This document shows, piece by piece, positions 8,040 through 15,681 of a DNA stretch of 64,000 nt; the stretch's first letter is position 1; every line of letters starts with the position of its first letter. The position numbers and the translations under genes are program-made. Source of the stretch: Devosia sp. (lineage in GTDB: Bacteria > Pseudomonadota > Alphaproteobacteria > Rhizobiales > Devosiaceae); NCBI RefSeq assembly GCF_014860165.1, contig NZ_JACZKG010000015.1:119529-183528 (forward strand), written 5' to 3'. The notes under the pieces were generated by a model. It was not told the DNA's origin. It made no database searches and saw only the letters and a list, made by a program, of their open reading frames with translations.

Positions 8040-9932
8040 CTATTCCTTTGGAATCGTGACTGGGGGCAATTGCCGTTTCTGCGCGGCGATGCGGAAGGGG
8101 GCATTGACCGCGCCGTAACCGCCATAGGCGCCGCTGCGCTGCACGATCTCGAAGAAGAAACCCTCGCCCACATTGGTGGAGTAGAGCTGGAAGAACTCGC
8201 CATTGGCGTCGCGGTCATAGAGGATGTTCGCGGCCTGCAATTGCGCGATCAACGCGGGTGCCAGCCCCAGCCGCGCTTCGAGGTCGGCATAGTAGTTGCG
8301 CGATATCTCCAGTGATTTCATGCCATTGGCCTGCAGCGCGGCGGCGGTGGCAAAGATATCGTCTGTGGCGAAGGCCACATGCTGAACGCTGGAGCCGAAG
8401 GTTTCGGCAATGAACCGGCCCGCCAGCGTCCGATGGCTCTCCGCGCCATTGAGTGTCAATCGCAGCGAACCGGACACGTTCTCGATGACCTGGCTACGCA
8501 CCAGGCCCGACGGGTCAACGACATCCACCATCGGGCTCTTCTCGGCCACGAAGATCGAGCGATAGAACAGGATCCAGGTCAGCATCTCCTCGTAGTTCAT
8601 GGTCTGGGCGACATGATCGATGCGCCGCAGCCCCGCATCGAGGCTGGGCGTCGGGTCCTCCACAGCATCAAATTCGATGTCCCAGACACGCCCCAGCGGA
8701 CTCTTCTCGTCGAGAAAATAGATCACCCCGCCACCGACGCCGCGAATGGCCGGAATGCTGAGTTGGTCCGGTCCGACGCGCTGGCTGAACAGTTGCGCGC
8801 CCAGGGCCTTGGCCCGCTCCACCGTGGCGGTGGCATCATCGACCATCATGCCCAACGCATAGGCTGATGTGCCGTGGGTGAGATAGGCCGAATGGGCCAG
8901 TCCCTCCCGCTCGGTATTGATGACGACATTGATCTCGCCCTGGGTGAAACGCTCCACCGCCTTGCCCCGGTGCCGCCCGGTGAGCCGGAAGCCCAGCTGT
9001 CGCAGATGCGTGGCAAGCGCCATGGCTTCAGCCTCGTCGGCGGCGAATTCTACAAACGCCACCCCATGCACATCGACCCGCGGCGGCAGCACCGGCACGT
9101 CAATGGCGATGTCAGGTTCGGCATTACGCACCTGATCCATCAGGTAGACCAGCGAGCGATGGCCATCTGCCGCAATGGTACGGGGCGAGCCGGATCGGAA
9201 CTGGTCGTTGAAGATTTCGAGTGAGATGGGGCCGTTGTAGCCGGTGGCGGCAACAGCGCGCATGAAGTCGGTCACGGCAAGGTCGCCCTCGCCGGGCATG
9301 TTGCGGAAATGGCGGCTCCAATAGAGCAGGTCCATGTCGATGCGTGGAGCGTCGGCCAATTGCACGATGAAGATCTTGTCGCCCGGAATGGCCCGGATCG
9401 AGTCCGGGTCAATGCCGCGCGCTAGCGTGTGGAAGCTATCGAGAATCAACCCGATATTGGGGTGATCGGCTCGGCGCACGATTTCCCAGGCGTCACGATG
9501 GTCGTTGACATGTCGTCCCCAGGCGAGGGCTTCATAGCCAATGCGGACGCCGTGCCGGGCGGCGCGCGCGCCCAGTTCCCGCAGATCACCCGCCGCCCGG
9601 TCGATCCCACCCAAGGCCAGCGGCGAGACGCTGGAACAGACCAGCATGAGGTCTGTCCCCAGTTCCCTCATCAGTTCGAACTTGCGTTCGGCCCGCTCAA
9701 AGGCCTGGCTGCGCTGCGGCTCGGGCAGGCCCTCGAAGTCGCGGAAGGGCTGGAACAGGGTGATGGTGAGGCCGAGGTCGCGCACCATCTGCCCGACCTC
9801 GCGGGGCGAGCGATCAAAGGCGAGAAGGTCATTCTCGAAGATTTCCACGCCGTCGAATCCGGCCGCCGCAATGGCCTCCAGCTTCTCCCGGAGGTCGCCG
9901 CTGATTGAGACGGTGGCTATGGAAGTGAGCAT
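8040..9932 (-). CDS. quiC: 3-dehydroshikimate dehydratase, QuiC type with HPPD-like C-terminal domain
   Basis: A 630-residue two-domain protein. Residues 1 to about 280 form a sugar-phosphate isomerase/epimerase (AP-endonuclease 2) TIM barrel that begins TSIATVSISGDLREKLEAI. Residues about 290-630 are a VOC/4-hydroxyphenylpyruvate-dioxygenase-like region ending with GEFFQLYST and GFFFEIVQRSG. This fusion is known for QuiC1 of Pseudomonas, which turns 3-dehydroshikimate into protocatechuate. The start at 9932 has GGGGAGGA upstream; the frame opens 10 codons earlier without support. It is divergent from the rest of the quinate/shikimate cluster and has the shared operator just upstream. Confidence 0.85.
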   Translation of the reverse strand: MLTSIATVSISGDLREKLEAIAAAGFDGVEIFENDLLAFDRSPREVGQMVRDLGLTITLFQPFRDFEGLPEPQRSQAFERAERKFELMRELGTDLMLVCSSVSPLALGGIDRAAGDLRELGARAARHGVRIGYEALAWGRHVNDHRDAWEIVRRADHPNIGLILDSFHTLARGIDPDSIRAIPGDKIFIVQLADAPRIDMDLLYWSRHFRNMPGEGDLAVTDFMRAVAATGYNGPISLEIFNDQFRSGSPRTIAADGHRSLVYLMDQVRNAEPDIAIDVPVLPPRVDVHGVAFVEFAADEAEAMALATHLRQLGFRLTGRHRGKAVERFTQGEINVVINTEREGLAHSAYLTHGTSAYALGMMVDDATATVERAKALGAQLFSQRVGPDQLSIPAIRGVGGGVIYFLDEKSPLGRVWDIEFDAVEDPTPSLDAGLRRIDHVAQTMNYEEMLTWILFYRSIFVAEKSPMVDVVDPSGLVRSQVIENVSGSLRLTLNGAESHRTLAGRFIAETFGSSVQHVAFATDDIFATAAALQANGMKSLEISRNYYADLEARLGLAPALIAQLQAANILYDRDANGEFFQLYSTNVGEGFFFEIVQRSGAYGGYGAVNAPFRIAAQKRQLPPVTIPKE

Positions 9933-9965
9933 GCGATCCGTCCTCCCCGACGTCATCGGCAAAGA

Positions 9966-9983
9966 GTACGAACTAGTTAGTAC
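9966..9983. promoter_or_regulatory. operator 1 of the quinate/shikimate locus
   Basis: The 18-base near-palindrome GTACGAACTAGTTAGTAC lies 34 bases upstream of the quiC start. Its reverse complement matches sites at 10759-10776 and 11821-11838 at 15 of 18 positions. It is the most symmetrical copy and probably a binding site for the TetR-family regulator encoded at 10055-10729. Confidence 0.75.
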
Positions 9984-10054
9984 ATTTGCAAGAAGCGCTG
10001 GAAGAGGTTGGAGCTTCGGCTGGGAAGTCCGTACTGAACCGCGTGCCGATCGGC

Positions 10055-10729
10055 CTAGATCCCGCCCAGCTTCTCATCCCGCACCACGAACCGCAGAACC
10101 ATCTCCACGGTGTGCCGGCGCAGCGACTCCTGCACTGCCGGTGCACCCACATCCTTGCCGAAAATCTTCGAAAACGTGGCGCGGTTGGAGACGTTGAAGA
10201 AGCACAGGGCGCTGATTTGCCAATGCACTTCGAGCGGATCGAGGCCGGGACGGAACAGCCCGTCGGCCAGGCCCTTGGCATAGATTGCCTCGATATGGCC
10301 GATGGCAGTGACGTTGAGATCGCGGATCACCCCGGAGCGTTCGAGATAGGCGGCGCCGTGGATATTCTCGATCATCACCATGCGGATGAATTCCTCATGC
10401 TGGCGATGGTGATCGAAGGTGAATTCCACCAGCTTTCGCAGCGCCTCGATCGGCGGCAGCCCTTCCACGTCGAGCTTGGCCTCGCCGTCGCGCACCTGGG
10501 CGTAGGCGTTTTCGAGGGCGCTGATATAGAGGCCCTCCTTGTCGCCAAAATAGTAATAGATCATCCGCTTGGACGAGCGTGTCTTGGCGGCGATCTCATC
10601 GATGCGGGCGCCGGCCAGGCCATTGAGCGCGAATTCCTGTGCCGCCACCTCGATGATGTTCTGCCGCGTCCCTTCGGGGTCCTGCGTCCGCGTTGACTTC
10701 GTCTTCGCCGTTGAAACCGGAGTGCCCAT
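10055..10729 (-). CDS. TetR-family transcriptional regulator of the quinate/shikimate locus
   Basis: A 224-residue regulator with a basic, disordered N-terminus, then a TetR helix-turn-helix: TRQNIIEVAAQEFALNG, ARIDEIAAKTRSSKRMIYYYFGDKEGLY (residues about 21-72). The C-terminal ligand-binding part is all helical. It is transcribed divergently from the aroE-like gene and in the same direction as quiC. Three matching palindromes sit in front of quiC, in the tetR/aroE intergenic region and in front of the TRAP genes. Repression relieved by a pathway intermediate is the likely mode, by family precedent. Confidence 0.88.
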   Translation of the reverse strand: MGTPVSTAKTKSTRTQDPEGTRQNIIEVAAQEFALNGLAGARIDEIAAKTRSSKRMIYYYFGDKEGLYISALENAYAQVRDGEAKLDVEGLPPIEALRKLVEFTFDHHRQHEEFIRMVMIENIHGAAYLERSGVIRDLNVTAIGHIEAIYAKGLADGLFRPGLDPLEVHWQISALCFFNVSNRATFSKIFGKDVGAPAVQESLRRHTVEMVLRFVVRDEKLGGI

Positions 10730-10752
10730 GCCGTCGCTATCCCCACCGGCAA

Positions 10753-10779
10753 TTGACTAAACTAACCAGTTCGTACATT
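10753..10779 (+). promoter_or_regulatory. promoter with operator 2 (tetR/aroE divergent region)
   Basis: TTGACT (10753-10758) and TACATT (10774-10779) form a candidate -35/-10 pair with a 15-base spacer. The operator AACTAACCAGTTCGTAC fills the spacer, matching site 1 at 15 of 18 positions. A bound repressor would block polymerase directly. It reads toward the aroE-like gene; the tetR start is 24 bases to the left. Confidence 0.6.
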
Positions 10780-10871
10780 TTGCCGCAAATCGCCTTGCAG
10801 CATTTATCGGCTGCGGCGCGTGAAAGACAAGGCCAAGTCGCTTGGGGGCGGCAAGAGGCCGGTAGGGAGAC

Positions 10872-11792
10872 TTGCCTTTGCAGACCGCCACCGACCAGCC
10901 GGGGCAGACCCTCCGCGCGAGCGTGCTGAATGGCCAGCTACCCGATAGGGGTGCCGTGACCATAGGTTTGCTGGGACGCGGCATCGGTGCGTCGCTCTCC
11001 CCGATCATGCATGAGCGCGAAGGCCAGCGTCTTGCTCTGAACTATCGCTACCATCTCATCGACTTCGATCGTCTCGGCTTCGACGATGCCAGTTTGCCGG
11101 CAGTGCTGGCGGAAGCGCGGGCACTCGGCTTTGCCGGGCTCAACGTCACCTATCCGTTCAAGCAGGCGGTAATGCCGCTGCTCGATGGCCTGGCGCCCGA
11201 TGCGGCGGCGATCGGGGCGGTCAATACCATCGTCTTCGGTCAGGATCGCACGATTGGCCACAATACCGATTGCTGGGGCTTTGCCCAAAGCTTCCGCGAG
11301 GGCCTGGCTGGCGTGGCGATGGAGCGGGTGCTGCAACTTGGCTCGGGTGGTGCCGGCGCGGCGGTGTCGCAGGCCTTGCTGCAGGAGGGCGTCCGACGCC
11401 TCGATATCTTCGATACCGATCCGGCGCGCGCGCACGCCCTGGCGGACCGCCTCGGGAGGCTGTTCGGTGCCGATATCGCAGTGGTGGACGACCTCGCGGT
11501 GCCGGCGAGCCTCGCCGACGGCATCGTCAATACGACGCCAGTGGGCATGGCCAAGCATCCCGGCCTGCCGCTGTCGGCCCGGCTGATCGCGCCGCGGCAC
11601 TGGGTTGCCGATGTGGTCTATTTTCCGCTCGAAACCGCCCTGGTTGCTGAGGCCCGCCGCCTCGGTTGCCGCGTGCTGCCGGGTGGTGGCATGGCGGTCT
11701 ACCAGGCGGTGCGGGCCTTCGAACTGTTCTGCGGCATCAAGCCGGACGCCGGGGCGATGACGCAGACGTTTCAGGCAGCCCTGGCCGACTAA
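10872..11792 (+). CDS. aroE: shikimate/quinate dehydrogenase (AroE family)
   Basis: A 306-residue NAD(P)-dependent shikimate dehydrogenase-family enzyme. The substrate site is visible as ASLSPIMHE, the catalytic Lys in NVTYPFK and the catalytic Asp in NTDCWGF; the nucleotide loop is LGSGGAG. The opening TIGLLGRGIGASLSP matches the catabolic/AroE-like type that oxidises shikimate or quinate rather than the biosynthetic AroE. The likely start is TTG 10872 with GGGAGA five bases upstream; GTG 10923 is the alternative but has no ribosome site. It opens the plus-strand part of the locus. Confidence 0.85.
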   Translation: MPLQTATDQPGQTLRASVLNGQLPDRGAVTIGLLGRGIGASLSPIMHEREGQRLALNYRYHLIDFDRLGFDDASLPAVLAEARALGFAGLNVTYPFKQAVMPLLDGLAPDAAAIGAVNTIVFGQDRTIGHNTDCWGFAQSFREGLAGVAMERVLQLGSGGAGAAVSQALLQEGVRRLDIFDTDPARAHALADRLGRLFGADIAVVDDLAVPASLADGIVNTTPVGMAKHPGLPLSARLIAPRHWVADVVYFPLETALVAEARRLGCRVLPGGGMAVYQAVRAFELFCGIKPDAGAMTQTFQAALAD

Positions 11793-11813
11793 ACGGCACG
11801 ACGACAACTGGCA

Positions 11814-11841
11814 TTGACTTAAACTAACTATTTCGTACATT
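11814..11841 (+). promoter_or_regulatory. promoter with operator 3 (TRAP operon)
   Basis: TTGACT (11814-11819), a 16-base spacer and TACATT (11836-11841) sit 88 bases upstream of the TRAP binding-protein gene. The spacer holds AAACTAACTATTTCGTAC (11821-11838), the third copy of the locus operator. Its layout repeats that of the promoter at 10753, so both plus-strand units should be co-regulated with quiC. Confidence 0.68.
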
Positions 11842-11928
11842 GTGAGACAAGGACGAAAAATGACGGCATATAGCCGCGTCGTCCGGTGAGGATGGGCCTG
11901 CAGGTCAGGCAATTTTGGGAGGATGACG

Positions 11929-12909
11929 ATGACTTTTGCAATGACGCGCCGCGCCCTGCTGGTGGGAGGCCTGCTGCTGGCAGCCGCCATGCCCACCTTG
12001 GCGCAGGACAAGCCGGTGCTGCGCTTCTCGGCTGTATTCTCGGACCAGGATATCCGGGCCGAGATGATGAACCTGTTCTCCGCGCAGATCGCCGACAGTC
12101 ACACTTTCGAGCCCTATTACGGCGGCACGCTGTTCAAGCAGGGCACTGAACTGGTGGCTCTGCAGCGCGGCAACCTCGAAATGGGTAATATCGCCCCGCA
12201 GGACATCTCCAACCAGATCCCGGCCTGGTCCGTGCTGACCTCGGCCTACCTGTTCCGTGACGCCGCCCATCTGCGCACATTCTTCGACAGCGAAGTTGGC
12301 GCCGAGTTCAAGGCCATGGCCGAAGAACAGCTCGGCATTCACATTCTGGGCCCGACCTATTTCGGCGCCCGCCAGGTCGGCCTTCGCGTCGACAAGGAAA
12401 TCAAGACTCCCGCCGATATGGCCGGGATCAAGCTGCGCATGCCCGGTGGCGACGCCTGGCAGTTCCTGGGCACGGCCCTGGGCGCCAATCCCACGCCAAT
12501 GGCCTATGCCGAAGTCTATACGGGCCTCCAGACCGGCGCCATCGACGGCCAGGACAACCCGCTTCCCAATGTCGAGAACATGAAGTTCTACGAAGTCATG
12601 AAGCAGATTGTGCTGACGTCGCATCTGGTGGGCTATGACCTGCTGGTGATCTCGGGCGATGCCTGGAACGCCATGACTCCAGAGCAGCAGACCGCCGTAC
12701 AGGCCGCCGCCACGGCCGCGATCGACTTCAGCCAGGCCGAGCATCTGTCGCGCGAAGCCGAGCTGGCCGATCGTTTCCGCAGCGTTGGCCTCAATGTCTA
12801 TGAGCCCGACGTGGATGCCTTCCGCAGCCACGCCCAGCAGATGTATCTCGATTCCGACCTGGCCAAGGACTGGCCGGAAGGTGTGGTCGATCGCATCAAC
12901 GCACTCTAG
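11929..12909 (+). CDS. TRAP transporter solute-binding subunit (DctP family)
   Basis: A 326-residue periplasmic binding protein. A signal peptide (residues 1 to about 25, MTRRALLVGG then LPTLAQ-like cleavage) is followed by a DctP domain with GMPLP-like landmarks: the Arg of KLRMPGG, AYAEVYTGLQTGAIDGQDNPL and the terminal helices. ATG 11929 is preferred over 11923 because GGGAGG lies six bases before it and abuts the other. In this locus the ligand is probably quinate, shikimate or dehydroshikimate (inference from neighbours). Confidence 0.9.
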   Translation: MTFAMTRRALLVGGLLLAAAMPTLAQDKPVLRFSAVFSDQDIRAEMMNLFSAQIADSHTFEPYYGGTLFKQGTELVALQRGNLEMGNIAPQDISNQIPAWSVLTSAYLFRDAAHLRTFFDSEVGAEFKAMAEEQLGIHILGPTYFGARQVGLRVDKEIKTPADMAGIKLRMPGGDAWQFLGTALGANPTPMAYAEVYTGLQTGAIDGQDNPLPNVENMKFYEVMKQIVLTSHLVGYDLLVISGDAWNAMTPEQQTAVQAAATAAIDFSQAEHLSREAELADRFRSVGLNVYEPDVDAFRSHAQQMYLDSDLAKDWPEGVVDRINAL

Positions 12910-12920
12910 GCTCCTCCCAG

Positions 12921-12950
12921 ATGGTGGTTCCGGTTCGCCGGCACCACCAT
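12921..12950 (+). other. UUCG-loop hairpin between TRAP P and Q genes
   Basis: A long inverted repeat, ATGGTGGT then CCGG-TTCG-CCGG then ACCACCAT, folds into a stem of about 13 pairs capped by a UUCG tetraloop, an exceptionally stable RNA motif. No U-tract follows. It lies 11 bases after the binding-protein stop, as expected for a 3' mRNA-stabilising or attenuating element. Confidence 0.7.
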
Positions 12951-12981
12951 CCACAAGTCTCTTGCCGACTGGAGAGCGGTG

Positions 12982-13500
12982 ATGAATTCTCGTCTTGCCG
13001 GCATCGGGGCGTGGTTGCACGCCCGCGCCGAGAACCTGCTCGCAGCCATGCTCGCCGTGATGTTCACGGTCTTCATCCTGCAGATCGTCTTCCGCTACCT
13101 GCTCAATTTACCGATCGGCTGGACGCATGAGATCAGCGTCATCATGTGGCTGTGGATGGTGCTGTTCGGCACCGCCTTCGTGGTGCGCGACAGCGAGGAA
13201 ATCCGCTTTGATATCCTCTACGCGGCAGTCAGCGACCGGGTGAGGCGGGGTCTGGTGGTCATCACCGCCATCGCGCTGATCTTCTTCTTCTCGATCTCGC
13301 TGCCGGCTGTCATTGACTACATCGCCTTCATGAAGGTCGAGAAGACCGCCTATCTCGATATCCGCTTCGACTGGCTCTATTCGATCTACGCCATCTTCGC
13401 GGTGGCCACGATCGTCCGCCAGTTCTGGCTGGGCTCCCAGGCCATTTGGGGCAAGGGTCCCGAGGCCTTCGATCCGACCAGGGCAGGTTCTGGCGTATGA
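12982..13500 (+). CDS. TRAP transporter small permease subunit (DctQ family)
   Basis: A 172-residue membrane protein with four hydrophobic segments, the typical DctQ topology. It has the family features VFRYLLNLPIGWTHEISVIMW-like first loop and a DSEEIRFDIL stretch. ATG 12982 follows GGAGAG; GTG 12979 is one codon earlier. Its stop overlaps the next start (ATGA at 13497), so the two membrane subunits are translationally coupled. Confidence 0.9.
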   Translation: MNSRLAGIGAWLHARAENLLAAMLAVMFTVFILQIVFRYLLNLPIGWTHEISVIMWLWMVLFGTAFVVRDSEEIRFDILYAAVSDRVRRGLVVITAIALIFFFSISLPAVIDYIAFMKVEKTAYLDIRFDWLYSIYAIFAVATIVRQFWLGSQAIWGKGPEAFDPTRAGSGV

Positions 13501-14804
13501 TGCTCTCCACCGCTTTCACAATGGCGCTTGGCCTGATCATCGTCCTGTCGGTGTTCGGCTTGCCTATGGGCCTGTCCATGATCTGCGCCTCGGTGCTCTA
13601 CCTGCTGATGCGCGGGCAGGACATGGGTATCGTCGCCGAGCAGTTCCTCAACGGCATGTATTCCAACTACATCATGCTGGCCGTGCCGCTCTTCATCCTC
13701 GCCGCGGAGATCATGAATTCGGGCACCCTTTCCGAGCGCCTGCTGAAGTGGTGCGATGCCGTGGTCGGCCGCTTCCGCGGCGGCCTGGCGCAGGTCAATG
13801 TGCTGCAATCCATCGTCTTTGCCGGCATGAGCGGCTCGGCCGTCGCCGACGCCGCCGGCTCGGGCAAGATGATGCAGCACATGATGACCCAGGACGGCAA
13901 ATACACGCCCAGCTTCGCCGCTGCGCTGACCGCCGCGACGGCCGTGATCGGGCCGATCATTCCGCCCTCGATCCCCATGGTGCTCTACGCGCTGATTGCC
14001 GATACCTCGATCGGCTATCTGTTCCTGGCCGGCGTTGTTCCGGGGCTCATGATGGCCGGCTTCATGATGATCCAGGTCGCCGTCACGGCCCGGGTCAAGA
14101 ATTTCCCGGTCGAGAAGCCGGTGCCGCTGCGCGAATTGCCCAAAATGACCTGGCACGCGCTGCCGGTGCTCTTCATGCCCGTCGTGCTGATGTATGGCAT
14201 TTATGGCGGCATCACCACGCCGACTGAGGCCGCCGCTGTAGCGGCGTTCTATGCCCTTGTCGTCTCGATTGTCATCTATCGCAGTGTGCGCTGGCCCGAC
14301 CTTTATGCGGCCCTGCTGACATCAGCCAAGACCACCGCCTCGATCGGCATGCTGATCGCCGGGGCGCTGGTATTCAACTATGTCGTCACCATCGAGAACA
14401 TTCCCAACAGCCTCAGCGCTCTGCTGCTGTCGTGGGACCTCAACCCGATCACCTTCCTGATTGCTGTCAACATCATCCTGCTCGTGCTGGGCTGCCTGTT
14501 GGAGGGCACCACCATCCTGCTGGTCATCGTACCGGTGCTGATCCCCACCGCCTCGGCGCTGGGAATCGACCTGGTGCATTTCGGCGTGGTCGTTGTGATC
14601 AATATCATGCTCGGTCTGGTCACCCCGCCCTATGGCTTGCTGCTCTTCATCATGACGCGCATATCGGGCGCGCCGATGAAGGCGTTGGTGGCCGACGTCA
14701 TGCCGTTCCTGCTCGGCCTGATCCTGGCGCTTATCATCTTCACCTTCGTGCCCGAGACGGTGCTGTGGCTGCCCAGAATGTTCGGCTATGGAGCCGCTCT
14801 ATGA
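13497..14804 (+). CDS. TRAP transporter large permease subunit (DctM family)
   Basis: A 435-residue protein with about 11-12 hydrophobic segments and DctM landmarks: FAGMSGSAVADAAGSG, AATAVIGPIIPPSIPMVLY and a GLVTPPYGLLLF repeat. The substrate moves down a sodium gradient with the P and Q subunits. The start is ATG 13497 overlapping the DctQ stop; a frame opening at 13446 is inside dctQ. Its own TGA overlaps the aroQ-like start at 14801, so the unit is tightly coupled. Confidence 0.93.
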   Translation: MMLSTAFTMALGLIIVLSVFGLPMGLSMICASVLYLLMRGQDMGIVAEQFLNGMYSNYIMLAVPLFILAAEIMNSGTLSERLLKWCDAVVGRFRGGLAQVNVLQSIVFAGMSGSAVADAAGSGKMMQHMMTQDGKYTPSFAAALTAATAVIGPIIPPSIPMVLYALIADTSIGYLFLAGVVPGLMMAGFMMIQVAVTARVKNFPVEKPVPLRELPKMTWHALPVLFMPVVLMYGIYGGITTPTEAAAVAAFYALVVSIVIYRSVRWPDLYAALLTSAKTTASIGMLIAGALVFNYVVTIENIPNSLSALLLSWDLNPITFLIAVNIILLVLGCLLEGTTILLVIVPVLIPTASALGIDLVHFGVVVVINIMLGLVTPPYGLLLFIMTRISGAPMKALVADVMPFLLGLILALIIFTFVPETVLWLPRMFGYGAAL

Positions 14805-15244
14805 AACCGATCTATGTTCTCAACGGCCCCAACCTCAACCGGCTGGGCAAGCGCGAGCCCGATATCTACGGCACGACGACGCTGGCCGAGGTCGAGCAGA
14901 TCTGCCGCAATGCGGCAGGCGAGCGGCCAATCGTGTTCCACCAGACCAACAGCGAAGAAGCTCTGATCAACTGGGTGCACGAGGCGATCGACGAGGGGGC
15001 AGGGATCGTCATCAATCCCGCCGCCTTCACCTTCACCTCGCTGGCGCTGCTGGACGCGCTCAAGATGTTCGAAGGCCCCGTCATCGAGTTCCACATCTCC
15101 AACATCCACAAGCGCGAGCCGATCTATCACCGCTCCTATGTGTCGATGCGGGCGGATGCCGTAATGGCCGGGCTGGGAGCGGCGGGCTATGCGACGGCGA
15201 TCCGGGCGATGCTGGATATGATCGGACTGCGTGCCGACGGATAG
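14801..15244 (+). CDS. aroQ: type II 3-dehydroquinate dehydratase-like protein, altered active site
   Basis: A 147-residue AroQ-fold protein. Conserved landmarks are GPNLNRLGKREPDIYG (catalytic Tyr23, Arg18), HQTNSE, INPAAF (Asn72) and EFHISNIHKRE (His98, Arg105). Two residues that line the substrate pocket in well-studied type II enzymes are changed: the His of the usual THTS is Phe78, and the Arg of the usual REEFRxxS-type loop is Tyr109. It overlaps dctM by ATGA. It probably feeds dehydroquinate to dehydroshikimate in the catabolic route, but the substitutions suggest altered specificity. Confidence 0.85.
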   Translation: MKPIYVLNGPNLNRLGKREPDIYGTTTLAEVEQICRNAAGERPIVFHQTNSEEALINWVHEAIDEGAGIVINPAAFTFTSLALLDALKMFEGPVIEFHISNIHKREPIYHRSYVSMRADAVMAGLGAAGYATAIRAMLDMIGLRADG

Positions 15245-15490
15245 CAAGGGACCAGTTCGGCCGTCGGCAACTTTCACAAGTTCCGAAGTGCGGCCCCGGC
15301 GAGATCGTGGGCCGTGCCGGTATCGCGGGTTCCGGGCCTGAAGCCGTGCTCCCTGACATTGCTGGCCTGTCGCGCATCACCGATGGCGAGTGAGATCATC
15401 CTGCCGATCGAATGTACCCGTCCCATGGGGGCTTAGCAGGGCACACCCGTGAGTATCGGAAGATTCCCGGCTGTCCAATCAGATTTGATA

Positions 15491-15555
15491 TGGATCGTTC
15501 CAAAATGCACTTGACGACTTTGGAACGATCCATTAGCCAATAGGAACGTTCCAAA
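15491..15555. promoter_or_regulatory. triple central-CG operator in front of the 12-gene cluster
   Basis: Three 12-base near-palindromes sit here: TGGATCGTTCCA (15491-15502), TGGAACGATCCA (15521-15532) and AGGAACGTTCCA (15542-15553). The first two form a perfect 14-base inverted repeat, TGGATCGTTCCAAA with its complement at 15519-15532. A central CG and about 12-14 base symmetry are typical of LacI-family operators, and a LacI regulator is encoded at 25485. TTGACG (15511-15516) may be the -35 of a promoter overlapping the middle site. The rest of the 437-base gap (15245-15681) shows no gene. Confidence 0.7.
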
Positions 15556-15681
15556 TTGATCGGAGCGGGAGGACGATAGGCAGCCAGATCCCGAATGGGG
15601 CGGCGGTCCTGGGAGGGCAAGACTCTTCGCGTTGGACATTGTCCAGGCGATCCACCGTGTTCGAAACTGACAGAGACAGCG

